Of a DNA stretch of 64,000 nucleotides, positions 32,717-42,936 are shown piece by piece. Each line of letters begins with the position of its first letter. Position 1 is the first letter of the stretch. Position numbers and translations under genes: made by a program. The notes under the pieces are model-generated. The model was not told the DNA's origin and searched no databases. It was given only the letters and a program-made list of their open reading frames with translations. The DNA is from Vermamoeba vermiformis. Taxonomy: Eukaryota > Tubulinea > Echinamoebida. The stretch lies in contig JBEWZL010000209.1 in the NCBI GenBank assembly GCA_045837725.1, forward strand, positions 558,001-622,000. Direction: 5' to 3'.

Positions 32717-35171
32717 TTAATTTTTCAGCTTTGAAATAATCTTTGCAGCTATTTCAATGGCGGCTTCTATATCAGGGGCATAATACGCGTTCAATACGGC
32801 GTCAGTACATTCCGGAAAATGGTCCGCAAGTGAGGATCTGACACGTGTCAATTTTCGGTAATTGTTGTCAATGTAAACCACCGGTCGGTCAATCAAAGTT
32901 GCCATAATTGATGCGTGCAATCGATCGGAAATGATCACGCGACCGCGACTAAGCATTGTATTGCCTAATTGGGTTCGATATGACACCATTGCCTCGATGC
33001 TTTGGTCTTTGCCAGGATATAGATATCGATCTGGTAGTATCGATGTGATATTACTAACTACCTCGTCCGCCATTTTCGCCACGGGAAATCCCAAAATAGG
33101 AAAGTCGAAAAATTCCGCTGTCAAGTCCGCTTTCTTGGCCAAGTCCTTTATAGTTTGCTTGTCTAATGTAGTGTATTAGTATTGTTAGATAATACGCACT
33201 ATTGATATAGTTTAGTCCTTACTTGAAATAGCAGATTCGAAGTCTTGTCGGATCAAGAAAAAAAGATCCACGACAGGATCTGCATTAGGCAACAACGGTC
33301 CGAGCATGAAAGCCGCATCGGGTAAGTAAATAGCCTTTTCTAATTTAAACCTATCTTTGGCCAATTGCAAGGATTCGTTGTCTCGAAGCGTCATCGTCAA
33401 GTTTGGGTGTCTGTAGCTTTTCACCGCCAGATCCAACCGTTCTTGTGATTTGTAGTGGATACTTTGCGGTAACATGACTAATCGTGCGTTATATAAAAAG
33501 TTGTCGTAGCCAATCACATTGATCAGCTGCCATCGATCGCTATCTGCTTCGGGATAAATGTCACCCACATTGCCACCACCTGTCATGAACAAAACTCCGT
33601 TGTGAATGTCAATTTGTCCCTAAATAAAACAAAGCTCATATTAGCACCACTGATCTTATGATAACTTATAAAGTCGGTCCCGAATTAGTCAATTTTTCAG
33701 ATGTGGATGTGTCACGAATCCAATTACTTACGGTTATCAGTAGATTATACGATTTGAAATTATCAACGAGCGTAGGTGAGCGTTGTGCTATTTGTCCATA
33801 TATATTCCATAGTGTAGTCTGGCCGTTGTAAATGAACGCATCGCCCAAGTTCCAATGATCCGGAAAATGAACGACCGCAAAGTTAGCGTTGGGTCTGATC
33901 ATAGATGATACTTGATCTATATATAGCGATCGTGTTTTGTGCAGGCACTGCTGTCGCATTTGCTTTCTCACGCCTACTGGCATGGATCTGTCGTTGAAAT
34001 CGATCAATGGGATCTCGACACTTGGTTTCTTAAACGTTGTTTGTTCGATATTATAATCGATCTTTTGAGGTAAATTTTGCAATTGTGCGTGCACCATAAA
34101 CAGCACAAAAGTCACAATGATGACACCTGTCAATTTTTGAGTCGCGTAGTTGTTGTGCTGTTGCATGATTCGAGGCGTTATAATATCGTTGTAATGCTGA
34201 TCTATCAACGGCTCTTCATCAAATCTATTATATGCAGCCATGGCTATCAATACCATCGATATTAAGATGATCAGTAAGGGGATCCCGGAACTCGTCAAGA
34301 TGGCAGATGTGACTCCACAAATAAGACTCGCAGTAACAGTGGCCGTTTGCTTCGTTGTTGGTAATGATTGCCTCGTGAATATGAAAGCTAAACAAGCCAA
34401 AGCACCGCTTGCAATCAGCAATTTTAGATCCGGAATTCGGTTCATGAACGAGTCCCGTTCGACAGGTGACATGAGCCACAAGACGAGACACAACGTTGCG
34501 TCGGATACGATGTCCGATTGAACGACTATCATCTTCGTGTGCTGAGAGGATAATTTCTTGGCTTCTAGTCTGATTATCGATGAACTCGCTGCGAAAGCCA
34601 CATCCAGCAATGAAATCGACTTGTTTGCTCGTAGAAACAAAATTGAGCCGACCAAACTGAGCCACAGCATCTTCTTATTGTCTATTTTCTGCTCCATAGC
34701 ATTGGTAGCAGTAATTGCCAGCAACTAAAAGCCACAAATTAATTAGGTCCGAATTTAATACACGTGATTTTGTGCTGTTGCTGATTTATCATTAAATATG
34801 CCGGCATATCGGTAAGTCCGTCGTAATTTTTAAGATATCGAAATTCATGTAATCATGATAACGGAAGTGTTCCGCGTGTAATTTACCTGGATCAAAACGT
34901 ATGAGGTTAGATCGACGTTGCTTATTGCCAAAAAGAATAGTAACAGGTCGCTTCCTCTATAAATAGCCAGTTCTACGTTCGCCGCGTTGAATATACGGGT
35001 TTCTTTGTTCATTCCTTGCAGCATCCCGTTATAAATCAGAGCCATCGCAGCACAGGCCATAGTTAATATCATAGGGGCTGATAATATCGATAGAAAATAA
35101 TATGAGAACAGTATTCTGGCCGTTTCAGCGGCGATGCCAGCAATAACATCGCACTGGCACCAAATCCGCAT
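32717..35171 (-). CDS. Multi-pass transporter-like protein fused to polysaccharide pyruvyl transferase
   Basis: Four exons, about 710 residues, with continuous phase across three introns. The N-terminal 300 residues hold about eight or nine hydrophobic helices (MILTMACAAMALIYNGML, DLLLFFLAISNVDL, LIASGALACLAFIFT, LLIILISMVLIAMAA). The layout recalls the drug/metabolite or nucleotide-sugar transporter superfamily, though the match is weak. The C-terminal 350 residues are a polysaccharide pyruvyl transferase: HWNLGDAFIYNGQTTLW, FMTGGGNVGD, LPQSIH, and the GT-B-like SDRLHASIMATLIDRPVVYIDN. Such enzymes add pyruvate ketals to surface sugars; in fission yeast Pvg1 works in the Golgi. A membrane-tethered Golgi enzyme is the simplest reading. 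The 5' end is uncertain: an upstream frame at 35209-35403 could not be spliced in phase, so I start at the ATG at 35171. One TGACACGTGTCA falls in coding sequence. Confidence 0.75.
32839..32850. repeat. Palindromic dodecamer TGACACGTGTCA, copy 4 (coding)
   Basis: Exact copy inside the last exon of the pyruvyl-transferase fusion gene, where the minus strand encodes Leu-Thr-Arg-Val. One of two copies in coding sequence. Confidence 0.65.
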
Positions 35172-35629
35172 GGTATACCAATTCTGATTCTTATTCTACT
35201 TATTCTATCTAAAAATTATGCCTCAACATGTGTCGTTCATGTTGTGCATAAATAAATTCCAATAAACTGAAACACAACATTGGCAATGCAGAAAGATTCT
35301 GCCTGACAAATGACGGCTTTAAATTTAATTCGGGTATTTGAACGATTTCGTCAGCTTGACGATAGTTATAATTAAATCGATTATCTAATATTTGGAACTG
35401 CATAAATATTCGTAGCTTTTTGAATTGGGGGTGAGGATCCTGCGTAGATCTCTTCTAACTTCTCGATAGTGGTACGTTGATAAGGATAGAAATAATTTTC
35501 ATGTACCTACAGATGCTAATCAACTCCTGGGTCTGTCGAGATAGATTTATCAAATTTATTCGCTGCGAAAAAAAAACCAACGGTGAACGGTGAATGACTA
35601 ATTAACTAACATAAGCCACATAATACAAC

Positions 35630-36253
35630 ATGCAGGTACATTTAATTGTATTGAAGAATTAGTATTTGCACGTTGACTAAGCAATTTTATTCTTATTAGA
35701 GTTCAGAGAAAGATCAGTTCAGAACTTATTTGAAAAAATCAGGAATTATCGATGCGCTTACCAAAGGTAAATATTGATATTAAGAGATGTGAATATTGCA
35801 AGCTTGATCGTTGAATGCATTTGCTCGATCTGAAAATTAATAAAATTTCTCGATTGTTGGTTATAATTTATCGTGCCTAATTCTATTGAGCAAAAATATT
35901 AATAATTAATAAGCAATATTTTGGCCATTAAATAAATTATCTAACAATTTTTTTATGATCTTAGTGCTCGTAGCTGTTTATGAAGACCAAGAAAAACCAA
36001 AAGATTCTGTCGAGTATCCTTATTAATAATACGCATAATATAATATAGATAGCGTACTAATCGTCATTTATTTGAAATTTGAGCATAAATTTCGAACTTC
36101 AATTTTGCTGTTGATCTGATCCTTAACTACTCGCTTAGATTTCTTAAAAAGCACTTAGGACCTGTAATTGGTGTTGATATTGAAGCCTTAGAAAAAGAAA
36201 ATGCAGAATTGAAAGCTAAAGTTGAACAGTTGAGCAAACAACAAGCGGATTAG
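35630..36253 (+). CDS. MYCBP: MYCBP / AMY-1 homologue, small coiled-coil protein
   Basis: Four exons (35630-35635, 35700-35766, 35965-36013, 36139-36253), 78 residues. The first exon is only ATGCAG, so the gene is invisible to simple open-frame searches. Sequence matches c-Myc-binding protein (AMY-1): SSEKDQFRTYLKKSGIIDAL, then VLVAVYEDQEKPKDSVEFL, then a C-terminal heptad-like helix (ALEKENAELKAKVEQLSKQ). In animals it binds Myc and A-kinase anchoring proteins and is found in cilia. Here, with no Myc expected, an AKAP-like or ciliary role would be inference. The start is the only ATG giving the right phase; a 64-nt intron follows at once. Confidence 0.85.
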
Positions 36254-36592
36254 ATCCGATCGGTCAGTTTAAAATGTGAAGCTTAATTTTAAATTATGCA
36301 TCATATTTCTCTATTTGTTAATAGTAATATACTTGTAATAAAGAGCTTCTATTTAGATCATTATTTTCAATTTCAAGTTCGATCGGTCGATCAAATTCCA
36401 AGCCGATCTCAGTTTTGTTCTGATAGACTTGATAATTCGCCATTACATGACATCTGTAATGTTCATAATATAGGCAAATCACAAAGCGTATTCTTTGAAT
36501 AGATTCTTTTTTTGGTCCGATCTCGAAATTTGATTGCAAGAAAGATATTTCAGTTGGAATCAATTTAACAACAGTAGTTACTACATCTCAAG

Positions 36593-39500
36593 ATGTCTTC
36601 TAACGCACCACCTGGTCGTCATACTATTAAGGTCTCAAGTAAGTAATCAAATCTTCTTAGCGGATCCCGAGTAACTTTTTTGACTTGTTGATTTTAGTCT
36701 TACAGATCGACAAACTATTGGATAAAACGATAGGTCAGTATATAATTAATGGTAATATAATATTTAGCAATCTAAATTACTCGCAGGTGCACAGTATTTT
36801 TGCGAGTTATTTGTGTCAACCGAATCTGAAGGCTACAAGGTCGAAAAAAGCACTGAATATAAGACTGATAAAACAGAAGTAGAGACTTTTAAATGGGACA
36901 AGCCAAATGAATTTTCGATGTAAGTCTAATTAAGATCCGTAAATTGACGTTGCATTTTTAATGCCGAATCCAGCGATTTACCAGCCAAAGCTGAAGCTAT
37001 AGTTGTATTCTTATTTGCAAAAAAGAAGGGATCGAAAGTACGTATTAACTAAAGATACGCCGATAATCTTTTTTGTGCACGTCAAGCGTAACTGATTTTT
37101 TGCTACATCCGCAGCGCGAAGAAGTTGGATACTTGCGTATTAACTTGGACGATATTACTTCTAATGACAAGAAGTGGTTCGTATTGCATAGCACCAAAAA
37201 AGAGCAAACTTTAGGTGCAGGTCTTCTTTACATCGATCTAAAATACGGAGTAAGTAATCTCATGTAAATTCTTCCATATAATTTTGATAATTTGATTCAT
37301 ATTCAACCCGTAACGATAGGAAATTTGATTCAAAAATGCGTAACAGGCTAATTATGTCAAGGAAAAAATCTAACCGGAAATTTCTATATTTAGAATAAGT
37401 TAGGACACGCTGCAACAGCTGTCGGAAGTGTATTTAAGAAACTCACAAATATAGTCACTGATAGTGGGCCTTCTGCCAAACAAAAAAAGCAATTTAAAGA
37501 GGAGCGCAAAAAAACTGTTGACACGAAGATTGGATTGGGCTATAAATCTGGAACGATTTCGTTGAAGTAAGTAATTATAGAATATTTAGCTAGACGAGTC
37601 ATATTAACAAGTATTGAAAGATTTTTGTATATTCCGCCTGGTCTGAAACGAGAAGGATGTTTGTGCGTAACAGGTACGTACCAGTATTTGTTATTAGATT
37701 TATTCATAGTCATAATTAGCCCTATTTGGTGTACAAGTTTTCGTTCGCACGAATTTTACTCTAGAAATGAACATTAATGTTTTGTCCGATGCAGTTTTGT
37801 CAGGCGCCAATCTCGATGCCAAGGACGTTGATGGAACTTCCGATCCATATGTAAGTACTACTCGACAAGCGTTCCAATTTGATATAATATAAAGGCTTAC
37901 CGTAAAATTGTAACAGGTCAAAATGACGCTGAACAACGTGACCGCCGTGAGTCAAATTATCAAGTCGAATTTGAACCCAATCTTCAACTACGAATGTCAA
38001 TTTGTTATTCCACCAAACTTTGAATTATTCACGCAATTGCACATTGAAGTCTGGGACTACGACAAAGTGACCAATGATGATTTGATCGGCACCACGGATG
38101 TGATACTCGATGAGTTCATTGAAGTTAATAATAGATCTCACACTGAATGGGAATTAGTATTGCCGTTGTTGCGACGAGAGAAACCGGTCGTGGACAAGCT
38201 GGATGGCACTAAAGAAGGAAATTCTTACAAGAAGATTGGTTACAAGCCTAAATATCCTATCGCGCTAATTCCTGGTAATTATCGCACATTTAAATATCGA
38301 TTTCAATCGTCGAACAACCTTTTCAAGTTTTTCAACGTCCGTGTTTTTTGGTGAAGGTTTACTGAGTCTATTTTTAGGTCTTGCCTCTAGTGTGCTCGAA
38401 GTCAAAGAAGGTGACAAGTACTGGCAAAATGAACGAATTTGGCTCTCATTGGCCAAAATCAACGCCGGAAAAGTCGATCACGTGACTAACAGTAAGTGCG
38501 ATACTTTGCAACGATTTTTCACCAATCTAATGATTTCCTTTTTTAGAATCGAACATGAAGAGCTCTAGCGAGGCCAAAGCCAACAAAAAGAAAGACAAGA
38601 AAGGCGATTACTCGATTAGGAAACAAAAGCTGTTGACGCAGAACAAGTGGGTGGACCACATGTGCCTCTCAGAAAAAGACAACACGAGCGATCCACCAGG
38701 CATCAAAGTGCGCGCAATGAAAGGTCATCAAGCCATCAGTTACTTGGCCGACGGTCTGGCCAAGAGCATCGCTTACGTAAGTACCTCAGCGCCTGCTTAG
38801 TTATTAACACTTCCTAATTTGGTAATCGTACGTAGGTCATGGGTCCGTTGATTGAAAATTTGATGGCTTTTGGCTATGACGAAAAGAATCTCGTTGCTTT
38901 GCCGGTAAGCAGCTTTGACACGTGTCAAACTTTTGGATTGATGAATAACGAACGACTAACCAAACGTGTTTGCAGTACGATTGGAGATTGCCACTGCCAG
39001 CCCTCGAAACGCGTGACAAGTACTTCACAGAAGTCAAAGAGGAGATTGAAAAACTGTACAAAAACACCGGGCTGCCCGTCGTAGTTGTCTGCCACAGCAT
39101 GGGCAACAGGTGCGTCAAGGCCATCTTAACAACGATGCTTATTCTCAGTTTGTAACGATACTTATTACGTATTGTAGGGTGTTCCAGTACTTCCTCAATT
39201 ACACTAAGAAACATTTCGGTGGTCAAAGTTGGATCGACAAACACATCCACACTTTTTACGCCGTTGGAGCTCCGTTCTTAGGCTCACCAAAGATTCTTCG
39301 ATCACTTGTATGTGCTAATATAATTCAGCATTTGTTTCTTTGCCTAACTTGATATTGTAGGTTTCAGGCGAGCGTATGGGATTGGATTTCTTCTTGTCAA
39401 CTTCCGAGGCATTGAAATTTGCACGTACTTTGGGCAGTTTTCCGTGCTTGTTGCCAATGGGCATCACTAAGCACTATCAGCCCAAGATCTTCACGTACGT

Positions 39501-40324
39501 CAAGAAAGAAGAGTTGAACGTGGACAACAAGGAGAAGAACGGTTCCTTGGTTGTCAAAGCCAAGAACTACGAGTGGATTGGACACAACGTCACGTCAATT
39601 TTAACGCTTGCTGGTGCTGAGGTACGTGCAGCCTAAACCTCTCTAAGAAGTACTCATTCGTCGCATATTTATAGCGTCAACTGGAAGTGTTCAAGAAGAC
39701 CTACCAAGCCAATTCACTCTACGGAGGCAGTGAAGAGAGCGAAGTCATTTTGAAAGCTCCTCCCGTCAAGAAGATGCGTCATATATACGGTATGTAGCAT
39801 TACCAAGTATTGTTGCAGGCATGCTTTTGACACGTGTCATCGCAGGTGTCAACTTGAACACGGAGAAGTTGTACTTTTACCGCTTCAACAAAGAGAAGAA
39901 GAGACTTGATTTGGACAAAACATTCGACGGGGCTGTGGAGGACTTCCCTGGCTACAAGTTCTTGGACGTAAGTCTCATTTCCTAATTTGGCAACGGAGGC
40001 ACGTTACTGACACGTGTCTCAAGGGCATCGGCTACGAGTGCAGTGACACACCGCAACAAAACGCCAAGAAATTCACGGGATTTATGAAGAACTGTTCTGG
40101 TGATGCGACAGTGCCTTACGAATCACTCAATTACTGCATGAATTGGAAAGACGATCTGGATCTGGAAGTTATCGGTAAGCAGAGGAATAATTTGTCGGGA
40201 GTTTGTACAATAGACTAATGTGGTGCTATTTCTAGAGCTTGAAAAGGCGGAGCATCGCGACATTGTTAGCACGACCATGTTTTTCCGTTTGTTGATCGAA
40301 TACGTCGCTGAGAAGTCAATGTAG
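36593..40324 (+). CDS. C2-C2-LCAT/PDAT-family lipase or acyltransferase
   Basis: About 19 small exons, roughly 830 residues, no signal peptide. Two C2-type domains come first. The first (residues about 10-140) lacks clear calcium Asp residues. The second (about 215-330) keeps them (NLDAKDVDGTSDPY, EVWDYDKVTNDDLIG) and could bind calcium and membranes. The LCAT (lecithin-cholesterol/diacylglycerol acyltransferase) domain follows: PIALIPGLASSVLE, WVDHMC, YDWRLPLPALE, the nucleophile elbow CHSMGNR, the Asp region CSGDATVPYESLNY and the His region KAEHRDIV. It carries a Lys-rich insertion (KANKKKDKKGD). The enzyme is therefore a cytosolic, C2-recruited lipase or transacylase, unlike secreted LCAT or ER PDAT. 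Three introns each hold a TGACACGTGTCA palindrome or near copy. Confidence 0.87.
38916..38927. repeat. Palindromic dodecamer TGACACGTGTCA, copy 5
   Basis: Exact copy inside the intron just before the YDWRLP exon of the C2-LCAT gene. Confidence 0.7.
39828..39839. repeat. Palindromic dodecamer TGACACGTGTCA, copy 6
   Basis: Exact copy inside a later intron of the C2-LCAT gene, ending about 6 nt before the acceptor. Confidence 0.7.
40008..40019. repeat. Palindromic dodecamer, near copy 7 (TGACACGTGTCT)
   Basis: Eleven of twelve bases match; inside a third intron of the C2-LCAT gene, beside the acceptor. Confidence 0.55.
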
Positions 40325-40566
40325 ATCGTTTATTATTATGTGATGTTTGCTTTTGATTGACTGGCATTATTTATTTGTACAGTAAATTAGTTGTTCGTTA
40401 GTCTTCGATCTCGATCTTGGTACGTCTTTTCTTTTAACTCCTTGGTCATATAACTGAACGCTATGTGTTTCCATTATACCCTTTGTTTTCTATCCCTAGC
40501 TCCAAGACTATTTATTTCGTTGAAGCGAAAGAAATTGATAGTTTCAGACTACTTTAACACAACACA

Positions 40567-41402
40567 ATGAGCTCTCCTGCTTGGGTTTCTTGTAAGTTAT
40601 AGATATTAATTATAAGATCCGAAAATATATCTAGTGGGCAGTTGCTTGCATTAAACCGATCGGATCTGATCTAACTTTATTTGTTTTACAGTGCCTTCAT
40701 GGGCTGTATTTTATTTGTGCTCTTTGCCTCGTACTGAAGCAGATCAAGCTACTACTAGCGCAAAGCCTGAGGCCAAATCCGAACCAAAAAATAATAACAA
40801 AAATAATACTAAACAACCAGCAGCTAAAACCGAACAAAAATCAAGGTAATATTATTGCACGATTATTTACTATCGAAATAATATAATTACAAGCGTAAAT
40901 TAATTTCTGTTAATTTTCTCGTAGTTCTGCAACGAGCCAAGATCCCGATGCGCAAGCTCGTGACGCTTTTCTCGCACGTGTAGAAGAAATTAAGAAGATG
41001 GGTGCCCAACCCGTCCGCAATCAAATTTTTGGAGCCTTGCACGGCGCTGCTCATCACGCTGGTGCCCTCCAAGTCAAAATCAACAGTACTCCCAAGAGCG
41101 AGCGAGATCCTCACTTCTTTTATTGGGACTTTGTAGACACTACCAAGCGCGATGAATATTACAAGCAAATTAACTTCGATTACTCGCACTACTTGGATTC
41201 ACACGGTCACTCGACGAATCCCGATCCGCACCACTATTACTGGGAGTTCTTGAAGGAGGCCGGCAAGACTGGTGCCACGCGCGACAGAAAGGGCAGTTGG
41301 ACTGCTGCCAGTGCACAGCCTAATCGCGAACGACGCGGCTCTGTAGGCCTCAGAGGGGATGCGCGCAGTGCTGTTCCTGTTGCTAACAACAACAATCAAT
41401 AA
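40567..41402 (+). CDS. Hypothetical protein with internal DPH..YW(D/E)F repeat
   Basis: Three exons (40567-40591, 40692-40845, 40925-41402), 218 residues; not recognised. The first 20 residues are aromatic and hydrophobic (SPAWVSLPSWAVFYLCSLP), possibly a signal anchor. An Asn/Lys/Ala low-complexity linker follows, then a basic helical region. A pair of related motifs lies 37 residues apart: RDPHFFYWDFVD and PDPHHYYWEFLK, pointing to an internal duplication. The tail is Ser/Arg-rich and then Asn. Phase is kept through both introns, so the gene is probably real. Function unknown; it lies just downstream of the C2-LCAT gene on the same strand. Confidence 0.7.
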
Positions 41403-41460
41403 ATGGTAGACTATTAGCGATTAATTAATATAGTCGTATTTGTTGCACTATACGATAGTC

Positions 41461-41691
41461 TCATAAATGTCGATATCGCTTTCCTACATTCAGAAGACGA
41501 AGTTCGCGCTCAATTTTTTTGTTCGATTGTGCAGATCTTCCAGATGCAGTACCACAAGTAGTACTTTTGACAGGATTAGTAACTAAAGATCGATTGATTT
41601 GGTTGAAATCTCTGCTTGGTAAGTCACTGAAGTTCTTTCCGATTTGTCCTGACTTCATCACTCCACAAAGGTACTTAAACTTAACACGCAT
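41461..41691 (-). CDS. Possible small basic ORF (uncertain strand)
   Basis: A 76-codon minus-strand frame starting MRVKFKYLCG and rich in Arg, Lys and Asn, squeezed between the aromatic-repeat gene and the divergent macro-domain gene. I do not recognise it. The plus strand over the same bases also shows splice-like signals (a GTAAGT at about 41619), so the coding strand, if any, is unsure. Confidence 0.22.
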   Translation of the reverse strand: MRVKFKYLCGVMKSGQIGKNFSDLPSRDFNQINRSLVTNPVKSTTCGTASGRSAQSNKKIERELRLLNVGKRYRHL

Positions 41692-41757
41692 TTTAGTAAC
41701 ACCAATAATACGTGTTTGCTGCTAAAAACAAGCGCCAAGATACTTAGCATAGCCACA

Positions 41758-42699
41758 ATGCTGAAAAATATTTTTGTTAAATCCGCACGCAGGTATAATG
41801 AAGTACTGATCGCAGCATAATTATTTATATTAATTTTTAGATTTTATTGCACGAGCCGCCCTTTGATTTTAACACCACAAGATCCGCTGGTCAAAAGACA
41901 AGTCAAACTCGCTTCAAATCATATTTTATCGATAAAGAAGAATGATCTAACCGAAGAACGCGCAGAGGCAATAGTTAATGCAGCGAATGGATACTTGAAA
42001 CACGGTGGAGGTAAGATCTTTGTTTTTCAATAATTTTGCGCTCAACGCTTAACTTGACGATATCATGTATTTAATAGGCATTGCTGGAGCAATAGTAGCA
42101 AAAGGAGGTCATATAATTCAGCAACAATCAAATGAAATCATAAAAAAGTTGGGCGGTGAGTGACTGGATCTAGCGAGTTGTGCTCACCTTCAGAATACTC
42201 ACTTTATGTCAATGTTATATAGGTGGGTTAGGAGACGGCCAGGTTGTTTCAACAACAGCAGGAAATCTCCCCGCAGATTACGTGTTTCATGCTGTGGGCC
42301 CGATCTACAACAACAACCCGCGCGCTGAAAGTTCGTTGCATTTAGCTGTGACAAACTGTTTGAAGAAAGCCAATGCGTTAGAATGTAAGAGTATAGCACT
42401 ACCTGCTATTAGCACCGGAATATTTGGTTATCCAAAGGTACGTGTTAATTTAGTAGATCGGCCTCACGACTTTTTAATCATTTTGACGATCGGAGTTCCG
42501 AGGCGCCATTTAAAATGAATTTATATATTCTAATGCATTATAGGACGCTGCATCGAATGTTATTATGAAGGCGATTCTTGAGTGGTGCGAAAAACATTCA
42601 AACCAAGAACCGCTTGACATTCGCATTGTTAATTTTGACGATGAAACAGTGAACGTATTCGTGAAGAGATTCGACACTCTATTTGGTGCATACAAATAA
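41758..42699 (+). CDS. Macro-domain protein (ADP-ribose binding/hydrolase), mitochondrial
   Basis: Five exons (41758-41792, 41841-42010, 42078-42155, 42223-42437, 42544-42699), 217 residues. A short basic N terminus (MLKNIFVKSARRF) is a likely mitochondrial presequence. The rest is a complete macro domain: AIVNAANGYLKHGGGIAGAI (ADP-ribose binding loop with the Asn and Gly residues of MacroD-type hydrolases), GDGQVVSTTAGNLP, YVFHAVGPIY, and LPAISTGIFGYPKDAA. MacroD-type enzymes remove mono-ADP-ribose from proteins or deacetylate O-acetyl-ADP-ribose. A diverged second copy of its last exon lies at 45049-45268. Confidence 0.92.
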
Positions 42700-42936
42700 G
42701 TGGGCTTAATAAGCGTAATGTATGTAAATAGCAATTTTTTCGTCGGTAAACCAAAAAACTTAACGCTTTTCAACGAGTTCGCATATTGACGATACGACCA
42801 GTTTGCAATTAAATCAGTAGTTTTTATGGCCATAAACCCTACCGACTCAATTAATTATTATAATTTTTCGCGGTTTATTGATCACCTTTGCAACTTTGAA
42901 CTAACGTTAATTTTAAAAGTGAACAGCAGCAACACC

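Noticed and set aside
35209-35403. Upstream frame (MQFQILDNRF...) as first exon of the pyruvyl-transferase fusion.
   Set aside because: No donor/acceptor pair joins it in phase to the membrane domain; left out of the gene model but may be a missed exon.
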